From the NCBI RefSeq assembly GCF_905196875.1, contig NZ_CAJJWO010000004.1:124001-188000 (forward strand): a DNA stretch of 64,000 nt. The letters run 5' to 3'. Below the pieces are notes generated by a model. That model saw only the letters and a program-made list of their open reading frames with translations. It was not told the DNA's origin and did not search any database. A program made the translations under genes and the position numbers. Shown here piece by piece: positions 46,360-54,637 of the stretch. The stretch's first letter is position 1. Each line of letters starts with the position of its first letter. This DNA is from an uncultured Parabacteroides sp. GTDB taxonomy: Bacteria; Bacteroidota; Bacteroidia; Bacteroidales; Tannerellaceae.

Positions 46360-47568
46360 TCAGGATAATGCAGCAATACCTGTTCCGATCAGGTTGGCAT
46401 TATTCATTTTGTTGATATGAACTTCTATGTCTCCCAGTCCGAATTCATTCAAGAGCTCCTGTAATTTTTCCATTACAAGGATGTTATAATCTTTATCTTT
46501 TCTATTCTGACTCCAGAAGAGGCTACCTTCAGCCACCAGGCAGATCTTTTTGATATCTTTATTATAATATGTAAGCAGTTTGATCAATCCGGCAAGCGAT
46601 GCAGCTACCAGTTGTGCCGACCGATTATAGATCCAATGTGCCACCTCGACATATTTCTCTTTGTGGATATCCGGATAGTTCATAATCGTTGTCAGCTTCT
46701 GCGCATCGAACTTTTCTTCGAATTCTTCGAGGGGGAATGCCGCTTTGAGTATTTCTCCCAGATACATACCGGAGACAGCCTTTTCAAAACGCTGACTACC
46801 CCGGCTGTTGGAACAGGCATCGACCGTATCATCGACAGTAGTCAGGAAAGGCGGGTTGAAGTTTCCGGATTCCAGATTAACGGGGATAAGTCCTTTCATC
46901 TGGCAGGAAGGAGGAAGTTTGGTTATTTTATCTGCCGGAATGAAAGTGGCCATATTGGTTCCGGTTCCGACGATCAGCCCGATATAAGCGTCATAACTGC
47001 TGTCGGTAAGGCCGGCAAACAGACTGGCTACCGTGTCGTTTAGGACTTTTATACCGGTAAACCTGACGTCGTTTCTTTCATTCAGATAGTCGAGCAAAGG
47101 TTTTCCGACAGGCTTTCCGATCATATCTTTTATATTAACTCCTTTCGTCCAGTGCAGTAACCGGGCATCGCCGTCAGGAAGCGATTCGGCTGCATAGGAG
47201 AAGCAATAACCGATCGGCATTTCTTCATCCCGTTTGATCTCTCCGATCGGATCGGCCAGTTCCTTAAATAATTCGTCACGGGTGAAGCCGGGAGTTTTCA
47301 TAACCGATAGGTCCTTTTTCCATCCGTTTTCCGGGTGGATGGTTGTTTTATCGTTTGCAAAATTAACGGTTGCTACTCTATAATTGGTGCCGCCCAGGTC
47401 GAGAACCAATGCTTTTCCACAGATACCTTTACTTCTGGGAGTAATAAATGTAGGAAGGCATTGTATTTCAGCATTGTCTTTAGCTAAACCTTCTTCTACC
47501 TTCTGCTGTAATGTAAGAGCGATTTCTTTCAATTGCTCCTGTTCCAGTTTAAAAATATTTTTCTCCAT
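46360..47568 (-). CDS. Hexokinase
   Basis: A 402-residue kinase of the eukaryote-like hexokinase family found in Bacteroides. It has both hexokinase domains: the phosphate loop LVLDLGGTNYR near residue 56 and the sugar-binding stretch (VGTGTNMATFIP). It phosphorylates glucose and other hexoses with ATP. It is a single-gene transcript with a terminator after it. The start at 47568 (MEKNIFKL) matches the family, whereas the upstream start at 47622 would add 18 residues outside it. Confidence 0.92.
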   Translation of the reverse strand: MEKNIFKLEQEQLKEIALTLQQKVEEGLAKDNAEIQCLPTFITPRSKGICGKALVLDLGGTNYRVATVNFANDKTTIHPENGWKKDLSVMKTPGFTRDELFKELADPIGEIKRDEEMPIGYCFSYAAESLPDGDARLLHWTKGVNIKDMIGKPVGKPLLDYLNERNDVRFTGIKVLNDTVASLFAGLTDSSYDAYIGLIVGTGTNMATFIPADKITKLPPSCQMKGLIPVNLESGNFNPPFLTTVDDTVDACSNSRGSQRFEKAVSGMYLGEILKAAFPLEEFEEKFDAQKLTTIMNYPDIHKEKYVEVAHWIYNRSAQLVAASLAGLIKLLTYYNKDIKKICLVAEGSLFWSQNRKDKDYNILVMEKLQELLNEFGLGDIEVHINKMNNANLIGTGIAALS

Positions 47569-47936
47569 GATATACCGATTTAATTGGGGTACTAATATCC
47601 TGCCTTTATTTGTAAATAACAACCGGAAGGGGGCATTTAGTTCTAAAAAAATGTAGATGATGACAAAAAAAATATTAGTGTCAATTCGTAAGTGGCGTGG
47701 CTGTTTTTATTGTTTTTTTTAGAAGTTTCGTACTTAAAAGGACTTTGTTTAGCATTAACAGGTGCGATTTCTTATAAATCGTAAGTTGTTATTCTTTTTG
47801 CTCTGATTTGGAGTTGGTTTAAAATGGTTAAATATGTCGATTGGACTATCAAATTGTCAGTAAATATTTGGTTTGTACCGGAAAACTGTGTTCATTTGCA
47901 CGCAATTTGAAAGTAAATCTTATAAGTAATATATTT
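47569..47936. promoter_or_regulatory. Divergent gap between hexokinase and DUF3836 genes
   Basis: This 368-bp gap is AT-rich. On the plus strand TTTG (47867-47870), a 20-bp spacer and TTCATTTG (47891-47898) make a plausible promoter for the DUF3836 gene. A small hairpin CGATTT/AAATCG lies at 47765-47781. No further feature is seen. Confidence 0.45.
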
Positions 47937-48347
47937 ATGAAAGCTTCAATCTTAAGAAAAGAAATTTTGGCACTGGTTGTTTTGTTCGTATGTAGTCTGG
48001 CAATGAGTGCAGCCTCTCCCAGAAACTATCTTTATGATACAAAGGAGGAGAATGGTAAGATCGTATCGAAAGTTATCTTCCTGCAGGAAGAAGGACTTTT
48101 AAACAAGCAGGTGAAATATGAATTCACCTATAATGAGAACGGCAAAGTCGCTGAAAAGAAAGCGTACCGCTGGAATCAGTCAAAGGAAACCTGGGATCCT
48201 TATTATCTGATCTCTTATCAGTATAACGAGGAAAAGGGAGAAATTAATTCCGTATACGGAATGTGGAACAAAAAGAAAAAAGATTTTAGTTTGAATACAC
48301 AAGAAATGGTTGTACCAGCAACCAGTTATGAGGAAATTTTCTCATAA
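47937..48347 (+). CDS. DUF3836 secreted protein
   Basis: A 136-residue protein with an N-terminal signal peptide (LALVVLFVCSLAMSAAS). The rest is the DUF3836 domain, a Bacteroides family with repeated YxYNxxGKV-type strands (YEFTYNENGKVAEKKAYRWN). Function unknown. The start at 47937 is chosen over an upstream ATG because it begins the signal peptide directly. It stands alone and is convergent with TrpB2 across a terminator. Confidence 0.85.
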   Translation: MKASILRKEILALVVLFVCSLAMSAASPRNYLYDTKEENGKIVSKVIFLQEEGLLNKQVKYEFTYNENGKVAEKKAYRWNQSKETWDPYYLISYQYNEEKGEINSVYGMWNKKKKDFSLNTQEMVVPATSYEEIFS

Positions 48348-48382
48348 TACCTATTTTAAAACATTTCATAGACACACACACG

Positions 48383-48434
48383 AAAGTGGCGCGAATAACA
48401 AAAGACGTGAGTCCCTGTTATTAGCGCCACTTTT
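48383..48434. terminator. Bidirectional terminator between DUF3836 and TrpB2 genes
   Basis: A long stem pairs AAAGTGGCGC with GCGCCACTTT and AATAACA with TGTTATT, A- and T-runs on both sides. A second stem (AAAAGATTATCT and AGATAATCTTTT, 48442-48471) spans the TrpB2 stop. Confidence 0.85.
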
Positions 48435-48457
48435 ATCATTTAAAAGATTATCTGTAA

Positions 48458-49819
48458 TTAGATAATCTTTTCTATTTCAGCCAGGTTCTTTGCTACATCC
48501 TCGTCGGTAACTTCGTAGTTGCCCAGGTCGCCTGCCAGATACTGGTCGTAAGCTGCCATATCGATCAAGCCATGGCCGGACAGGTTGAACAGGATGGTAC
48601 GTTGCTTGCCTTCTTCTTTTGCTTGCAGTGCTTCGTTGATGGCAACGGCGATTGCATGAGAAGATTCCGGAGCCGGGATAATACCTTCTGCCTGTGCGAA
48701 CATGGTAGCCGCTTTAAATGTATCCAACTGTTTTACATCCGCTGCATTCATCAGGCCGTCTTTCATCAACTGGCTGACGATTGAACCTGCACCGTGGTAA
48801 CGCAGACCGCCTGCATGAATATTAGCTGGAGCGAAGTTATGTCCTAATGTGAACATCGGGATCAGCGGGGTATAACCGGCTTCATCACCGAAGTCGTACT
48901 GGAACTGTCCGCGTGTCAGCTTCGGACAGGAAGCCGGTTCGGCAGCAACGATACGTATATCTTTACCTTCTGTCAGTTTATGACGCAGGAAAGGGAATGT
49001 AATACCGGAGAAGTTTGAACCGCCACCGAAGCAACCGATTACAACATCGGGGTATTCGCCCGCCATTTCCATCTGCTTTTCAGCTTCGAGGCCGATCACG
49101 GTCTGATGCAACATAACGTGGTTCAAAACACTACCTAAAGTATATTTACAGTTTGGGGTCTGCATGGCCAGTTCTACCGCTTCCGAGATTGCCGTACCCA
49201 AGCTGCCCTGATAATTGGGATGATCTGTCAGGATTTTGCGTCCCGCTTTCGTACTCATACTCGGAGAGGCGATCACCTGAGCTCCGAAAGTCTGCATGAT
49301 CGAACGGCGGTAAGGTTTCTGATGATAACTTACCTTTACCATGTAAACGGCCAGTTCCAGTCCGAATGCCTTAGCGGCATAGGAAAGGGCGGCACCCCAT
49401 TGTCCGGCACCTGTTTCGGTCGTGATATTGGTAGTTCCTTCCTGTTTGCAATAGTACGCCTGTGCGATCGCCGAGTTCAGTTTATGCGAACCGATCGGGC
49501 TGACACTTTCGTTCTTGAAATAGATATGTGCCGGAGTATCCAGCATTTTTTCCAGGCCATAAGCACGAACCAGCGGAGTAGGGCGCCATACCTTATATAG
49601 TTCACGCACTTCTTCAGGAATTTCAATCCATGTATCCGTCGTGTTCATTTCCTGGTGGGATACCCCTTTGGAAAATAAAGGATACAAATCTTCTTCCTTC
49701 AGCGGTTGCTTTGTTTGCGGATTTAACATAGGACGTGGTTTGTTCTTCATATCAGCCACAATGTTGTACCAGGCTGTAGGTATGTCTTTCTCCTCTAATA
49801 AAAACTTTTTCGTACTCAT
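48458..49819 (-). CDS. trpB2: TrpB2-type tryptophan synthase beta subunit
   Basis: A 453-residue PLP enzyme. The PLP lysine is in SPIGSHKLNSA (about 111), and ETGAGQWGAA and CFGGGSNFSG are conserved. Length and the long N-terminal extension place it in the TrpB2 group, which makes L-tryptophan from serine and indole without depending on TrpA. No trpA or other trp gene is next to it in this window. It may salvage indole, or cover low flux. It is transcribed alone. Confidence 0.9.
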   Translation of the reverse strand: MSTKKFLLEEKDIPTAWYNIVADMKNKPRPMLNPQTKQPLKEEDLYPLFSKGVSHQEMNTTDTWIEIPEEVRELYKVWRPTPLVRAYGLEKMLDTPAHIYFKNESVSPIGSHKLNSAIAQAYYCKQEGTTNITTETGAGQWGAALSYAAKAFGLELAVYMVKVSYHQKPYRRSIMQTFGAQVIASPSMSTKAGRKILTDHPNYQGSLGTAISEAVELAMQTPNCKYTLGSVLNHVMLHQTVIGLEAEKQMEMAGEYPDVVIGCFGGGSNFSGITFPFLRHKLTEGKDIRIVAAEPASCPKLTRGQFQYDFGDEAGYTPLIPMFTLGHNFAPANIHAGGLRYHGAGSIVSQLMKDGLMNAADVKQLDTFKAATMFAQAEGIIPAPESSHAIAVAINEALQAKEEGKQRTILFNLSGHGLIDMAAYDQYLAGDLGNYEVTDEDVAKNLAEIEKII

Positions 49820-49930
49820 AATTCTTTATGTAGTTTACATTATTAATCAAATTAGGCCTTTCAGGCTTACAACTTGGAAGCAAAGTAACAAATAATATTT
49901 CGATCTTCAAATTGAATAAACAAAAATATA

Positions 49931-49938
49931 TACCTTTG
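49931..49938 (+). promoter_or_regulatory. -7 box of the porin operon
   Basis: TACCTTTG fits TAnnTTTG, 38 bp before the first porin start. TTG at 49912-49914 is 16 bp upstream, short of the usual spacing. Confidence 0.4.
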
Positions 49939-49976
49939 CGCCTTCAAACTAGACAAATAGGTAACAAACAACGAGA

Positions 49977-51200
49977 ATGAAAAAACTGGCTCTGCTTCTG
50001 GTAAGTGCACTGACCTTGTTTTCTGCAACTGCCCAAAAGAAAAACTTCACTTACAAGTTTTATGGTTTTGTACGTGGTGATTTGTTTTACAACACCCGTG
50101 CAAATATGGCTCCGGTAGATGGAAACTTCTACCTTTTTCCGCTGGATAAGAATCCCGATGCGGATGGAGAAGATCTGAATGGAACGCCCAATGGTAGTTT
50201 CTATACGTTTACATCGCGCCTGGGAATTAGTGTGACCGGACCGAATGTCGGTACGGCTCGAACTTCCGCTTGCCTGGAAACCGATTTCGGCGGCTTTTCC
50301 GGAAGTACGACAATGTTGCGTATCCGTCAGGCCTGGGTGGCTCTGGACTGGGAAAAGAGTAATGTATTGATCGGACAGACCTGGCATCCGCTGTTCGGCT
50401 CTGTTGTCCCGGATATGCTGAATCTCTCTACCGGTGCGCCTTTCCAACCGTTTAACCGCAGTCCGCAGATCCGTTATCAGTATACGACCGGCAAGGTGAA
50501 GCTGACCGCTTCTGCTCTTTGGCAGTTACAATACCTGTCGAGCGGTCCGAAGGGGATGAGTGAAGATTACATAAAGAACAGTTGCGTACCGGAATTTTAC
50601 GTGGGAGCCGATTATACGTCGGGCAACGGATGGCTGGCAGGTGCCGGTATCCATCTTATCTCCCTGAAACCGCGTACCCAATCAGAGATAGACGGTAAAG
50701 TTTATAAAGTAAATGAGCGGATGACGACATATTCGTATGAAGCTCACTTGAAATATACCGGACGTAATTATACCTTTGCAGCCAAAAGCCTGATGGCTTC
50801 GTGTCTGGACCAGACGGCGCTGATCGGCGGCTATGGTATCAGTTCGATCGATCCGCGAACGGGTGAGCAGGAGTACACTCCGTTCCGCCATTCGACGACC
50901 TGGGCTAATTTTACGTATGGTACGAAATGGAAGTCGGGGCTCTTTATGGGATATACCAAGAATCTGGGAACGGACGATGCACTGGCTTCGAATACAGTCT
51001 ATGGTATGGGGCTGAATATCGACCAGTTGCTGACAGTGAATTTGAATTTTTCATATAATCTCCCTCACTGGCAGATCGGACTTGAATACTCGCCGGCAAC
51101 GGCCTGGTACGGTACGATCGACCGGAAGAACGGGAAAGTGGGAGACACCCACGCTGTAACCAATCACCGGATACTGGGATTGGTTATGTATTATTTCTAA
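49977..51200 (+). CDS. Outer-membrane porin-like protein, copy 1
   Basis: A 407-residue protein with signal peptide MKKLALLLVSALTLFSATAQ. The rest is a run of amphipathic strands alternating aromatic residues, as in a 16-18 stranded barrel, with VLIGQTWHPLFG as the clearest block and a C-terminal aromatic (YYF). It resembles uncharacterised Bacteroidota DcaP-like porins. The second gene, 15 bp on, encodes a paralogue of the same length. Substrate unknown. Confidence 0.78.
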   Translation: MKKLALLLVSALTLFSATAQKKNFTYKFYGFVRGDLFYNTRANMAPVDGNFYLFPLDKNPDADGEDLNGTPNGSFYTFTSRLGISVTGPNVGTARTSACLETDFGGFSGSTTMLRIRQAWVALDWEKSNVLIGQTWHPLFGSVVPDMLNLSTGAPFQPFNRSPQIRYQYTTGKVKLTASALWQLQYLSSGPKGMSEDYIKNSCVPEFYVGADYTSGNGWLAGAGIHLISLKPRTQSEIDGKVYKVNERMTTYSYEAHLKYTGRNYTFAAKSLMASCLDQTALIGGYGISSIDPRTGEQEYTPFRHSTTWANFTYGTKWKSGLFMGYTKNLGTDDALASNTVYGMGLNIDQLLTVNLNFSYNLPHWQIGLEYSPATAWYGTIDRKNGKVGDTHAVTNHRILGLVMYYF

Positions 51201-51215
51201 ATTAAACGCTTTTGA

Positions 51216-52439
51216 ATGAGAACGAGACTGAGCATGCTTTTACTGGCCGGACTGTTAGCAATAACTTCCGGTTACGCACAGAAGAAGAACTTTTCGTATA
51301 ACTTTTACGGACAGGTACGTGGTGATTTGTTTTATAACTCCCGGGCGAACTCCGAGATCGTAGACGGCCTGTTCCATCTTTATCCGCTGGATAAAAAACC
51401 GGATGCCGATGGTAACGACCTGAATGCAACGGCAAACGGCAGTTTCTACCTGCTTTATTCCCGGCTGGGGATAGATGTGGCAGGACCGAATGTGGGAAAA
51501 GCAAAAACGACGGCCAAGTTGGAAGTGGACTTTCGCGGTTCGGGTAGCAACTTTGCGATGATCCGCGTACGCCATGCTTATGTGAATCTCGATTGGGGAA
51601 AATCTGCCGTATTGATCGGCCAGACCTGGCACCCCTTGTTCGGCGATATCTTTCCACAGATGTTGAACCTTTCTACCGGAGCACCTTTCCAGGCGTTCAG
51701 CCGTAACCCGATGCTTCGTTACCGCTATACGGATAATGGGTGGAGCCTGACCGGTGCGGCGATCTGGCAGTTGCAGTATCTGTCTACCGGCCCTAACGGG
51801 AAGAGCGAGGAATATATTAAGAATAGCTGTGTGCCTGAATTCTATGGCGGTATCGATTATAAATATAAGAAGTGGACGGCTGGTGTCGGGGTCGATGTCC
51901 TTTCACTGGTACCTCGCGTAAAGTCTGTTGTAGGTGATAATACCTATAAGGTAAGCGAGCGTATTACCTCTGTTTCTGTTGAAGCTCATGCCCGTTATAC
52001 CGATGAAAACTGGAAGATCTCCGCCAAAACGATCCTGGGAGAGAACCTGGCACACCTCTGTATGCTGGGCGGTTATGGCGTGAGCAGTATCGATAAGCGT
52101 ACCGGCGAGCAGGAATATACGCCTTACCGTCATTCTATGACCTGGCTGAATGTGGTCTACGGAAAGAAATGGCAACCCGGCTTATTTGTCGGTTATCTGA
52201 AGAACCTGGGAGCGGGTAAGGATATTGTAGGCGATACTTATGGAGTCGGTTTGGACGTAGACCAGGTTTTTACAACCAACCTGCAGCTGTCTTATGTGTT
52301 GCCTCACTGGAAACTTGGGTTTGAATACAGTCCTTCACTTGCCTGGTATGGTAAAGAGACACTGTCGGACGGACGTATCCGTGATACACATTCAATAACG
52401 AATCACCGCATATTAGGTGTATTGATCTATTCATTCTGA
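51216..52439 (+). CDS. Outer-membrane porin-like protein, copy 2
   Basis: Also 407 residues and clearly paralogous to copy 1 (same KKNF-Y-FYG-VRGDLFYN start, VLIGQTWHPLFG and EQEYTPYRHS blocks, final YSF). A signal peptide ends near YAQ. The gene stop overlaps the start codon of the downstream reductase by one base (TGATG), so the operon continues. The pair arose by tandem duplication and the copies have since diverged. Confidence 0.8.
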   Translation: MRTRLSMLLLAGLLAITSGYAQKKNFSYNFYGQVRGDLFYNSRANSEIVDGLFHLYPLDKKPDADGNDLNATANGSFYLLYSRLGIDVAGPNVGKAKTTAKLEVDFRGSGSNFAMIRVRHAYVNLDWGKSAVLIGQTWHPLFGDIFPQMLNLSTGAPFQAFSRNPMLRYRYTDNGWSLTGAAIWQLQYLSTGPNGKSEEYIKNSCVPEFYGGIDYKYKKWTAGVGVDVLSLVPRVKSVVGDNTYKVSERITSVSVEAHARYTDENWKISAKTILGENLAHLCMLGGYGVSSIDKRTGEQEYTPYRHSMTWLNVVYGKKWQPGLFVGYLKNLGAGKDIVGDTYGVGLDVDQVFTTNLQLSYVLPHWKLGFEYSPSLAWYGKETLSDGRIRDTHSITNHRILGVLIYSF

Positions 52440-53323
52440 TGAAAACACTTATAATTGGAGCAAACGGTTTTACAGGAAGACGGATATTACAACATCTGTC
52501 TTTGCACGGGAAGTATGAACTGACCGGTTGTTCCCTGCACGGAGATATCGCTCCGGCAAACACTCACCGGTTTATCCAGGCTGATATCAACGATCATGCG
52601 GCTATCGCACGGTTGATAAATGAGGTCCGTCCGGAAGTAGTGATAAACGGCTCCGCGCTTTCCGTACCCGATTATTGCGAATTACACCATGAAGAAGCGT
52701 ATGCAGCGAATGTGTCTGCCGTAGAAAATATAGCCCGTTGTTCCGAGAAACAGGGAAGTCGTTTTATCCATCTGTCCACCGACTTTGTTTTTGATGGAAA
52801 TAAAGGTGCGTTGTATACCGAAGAGGATACACCTGCTCCGGTGAATTACTATGGCACCTCTAAATACCTCGGCGAACAGGCGGTAGCTGCCAATTGCAGT
52901 AGTTATGCCAATGTCCGTGTAGTAGTAGTCTACGGAAAAGCTTTCCCCGGGCAACATGGTAATATTCTGCAACTGGTAAAGAACCGTTTGCAGGCAGGTC
53001 AGGAGATACGTGTCGTTTCAGATCAATACCGCACACCGACCTGGGTACACGATATTGCGGACGGGGTAGAAAAACTGATGCATGCCTCTCAGAGCGGCAC
53101 ATACCATATTTGCGGAGGCGAATGTCTTTCCATCGCGGAAATAGCTTATCGTGTAGCCGATTATTTCAAATTGGATCGTTCGTTGATCCTTCCGGTCACG
53201 ACGGAAGAAATGAACGAAGCTACGCCACGTCCCCGGTTCAGCGGACTGAGTATCGAAAAAGCCCGGCGCGAGTTAGGATATACCCCTCATTCCCTGGAAG
53301 AAGGAATGGAGGAAATGAAATAG
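52439..53323 (+). CDS. RmlD-like sugar-nucleotide reductase
   Basis: A 294-residue SDR protein. The Rossmann motif GANGFTG lies at about residues 7-13 and the catalytic YYGTSKYLGE (Tyr-x3-Lys) at about 139-148; FIHLSTDFVFDG and TPTWVHDIADG are RmlD-like. It may reduce dTDP-4-keto-6-deoxysugars, but no rhamnose genes surround it, so the substrate is uncertain. It overlaps the porin copy 2 gene by one base and precedes the AICAR formyltransferase gene by 21 bp. Confidence 0.82.
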   Translation: MKTLIIGANGFTGRRILQHLSLHGKYELTGCSLHGDIAPANTHRFIQADINDHAAIARLINEVRPEVVINGSALSVPDYCELHHEEAYAANVSAVENIARCSEKQGSRFIHLSTDFVFDGNKGALYTEEDTPAPVNYYGTSKYLGEQAVAANCSSYANVRVVVVYGKAFPGQHGNILQLVKNRLQAGQEIRVVSDQYRTPTWVHDIADGVEKLMHASQSGTYHICGGECLSIAEIAYRVADYFKLDRSLILPVTTEEMNEATPRPRFSGLSIEKARRELGYTPHSLEEGMEEMK

Positions 53324-53344
53324 TTTATCATATATATAAGTAAT

Positions 53345-54532
53345 ATGAGCACAGAAAATAAAAACTCTCTGGAACTTAAGTACGGCTGCAACCCCAACCA
53401 GAAGCCGTCGCGCATCTTTATGCAGCAAGGGGAATTGCCTATCGAGGTGTTGAACGGTCGTCCGGGATATATCAATTTCATGGACGCTTTCAATAGCTGG
53501 CAATTGGTAAAAGAACTGAAAGAGGCTACCGGTCTTCCCGCTGCCGCTTCTTTCAAGCATGTAAGCCCGGCCGGTGCTGCCGTAGGGATCGAAATGAGCG
53601 ATACACTAAAGAAAATCTACTTTGTAGACGATCTGCCTCTCACTCCGCTGGCTACCGCTTATGCCCGTGCCCGTGGTGCCGACCGTATGTCTTCTTATGG
53701 TGACTTTATCGCCCTGAGCGATACTTGCGACGAAGCGACCGCCCGCCTGATCAACCGCGAAGTATCTGATGGCGTCATCGCTCCCGATTATACCCCGGAA
53801 GCACTGGACATTCTGAAAAACAAACGCAAAGGAACTTATAACGTGATCAAGATCGATCCGGCTTATAAACCGGCTCCGATCGAACATAAGGATGTATTCG
53901 GTATCACTTTCGAACAGGGACGTAACGAAATTAAGCTCGACGAAAGCTTGCTGACGAACATCCCGACAAAGAGCAAAGATTTCAGCGAAGAGGCAAAACG
54001 CGACCTGATCATCGCCCTTATCACGTTGAAATATACTCAGAGTAACTCTGTTTGCTATACAAAAGACGGACAGGCCATCGGTATCGGTGCCGGCCAGCAA
54101 AGTCGCATCCATTGTACCCGCCTGGCAGGTAACAAAGCCGATATCTGGTTCCTGCGTCAGCACCCGAAAGTAATGAACCTGCCCTGGATCGAAAAGATCC
54201 GCCGTGCCGACCGCGACAACACGATCGACGTCTACATCAGCGACGACCACGAAGACGTGCTGGCCGACGGTATCTGGCAGCAATTCTTTACCGAAAAACC
54301 GGAAGTGCTGACCCGCGAAGAAAAACGTGCCTGGTTGGATACGATGAAAGGTGTTTCTCTGGGTTCGGATGCCTTCTTCCCCTTCGGCGACAATATCGAA
54401 CGTGCCCACAAGAGCGGCGTAGAATATATCGCGCAGGCAGGCGGCTCCGTCCGCGACGATCATGTAATCGATACCTGCGACAAATATGGTATAACGATGG
54501 CCTTTACCGGCGTACGGTTATTCCATCATTGA
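53345..54532 (+). CDS. AICAR formyltransferase (PurH-like, single domain)
   Basis: A 395-residue enzyme homologous only to the AICARFT half of PurH. The catalytic Lys71-His72 pair sits in SFKHVSPAG, and IGAGQQSRIHCTRLAG and SDAFFPFGDN are family blocks. The N-terminal IMP cyclohydrolase domain is absent. It formylates AICAR with 10-formyl-THF; IMP closure would need another protein. Full PurH is elsewhere in most Bacteroidales, so this is probably a second, specialised copy. It ends the porin operon and a terminator follows. Confidence 0.9.
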   Translation: MSTENKNSLELKYGCNPNQKPSRIFMQQGELPIEVLNGRPGYINFMDAFNSWQLVKELKEATGLPAAASFKHVSPAGAAVGIEMSDTLKKIYFVDDLPLTPLATAYARARGADRMSSYGDFIALSDTCDEATARLINREVSDGVIAPDYTPEALDILKNKRKGTYNVIKIDPAYKPAPIEHKDVFGITFEQGRNEIKLDESLLTNIPTKSKDFSEEAKRDLIIALITLKYTQSNSVCYTKDGQAIGIGAGQQSRIHCTRLAGNKADIWFLRQHPKVMNLPWIEKIRRADRDNTIDVYISDDHEDVLADGIWQQFFTEKPEVLTREEKRAWLDTMKGVSLGSDAFFPFGDNIERAHKSGVEYIAQAGGSVRDDHVIDTCDKYGITMAFTGVRLFHH

Positions 54533-54555
54533 TTTTTGCGATAAATAATAAGAAG

Positions 54556-54590
54556 AAGCGGGTTCACTCGATAAGGAAGGACCTGCTTTT
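54556..54590 (+). terminator. Terminator of AICAR formyltransferase
   Basis: AAGCGGGT and ACCTGCTT (one G-T pair) form a stem followed by a run of T. The -7 box of the sulfatase gene lies just after it. Confidence 0.65.
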
Positions 54591-54594
54591 TTCA

Positions 54595-54602
54595 TATCTT
54601 TG
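54595..54602 (+). promoter_or_regulatory. -7 box of the sulfatase gene
   Basis: TATCTTTG matches TAnnTTTG 35 bp before the chosen start. Confidence 0.45.
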
Positions 54603-54637
54603 TATTTCAGCATGAAATGACTATTAAGGATAATACC

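Noticed and set aside
53345..54532. Full-length PurH
   Set aside because: At 395 residues only the formyltransferase half is present; no IMP cyclohydrolase residues are found upstream in any frame.
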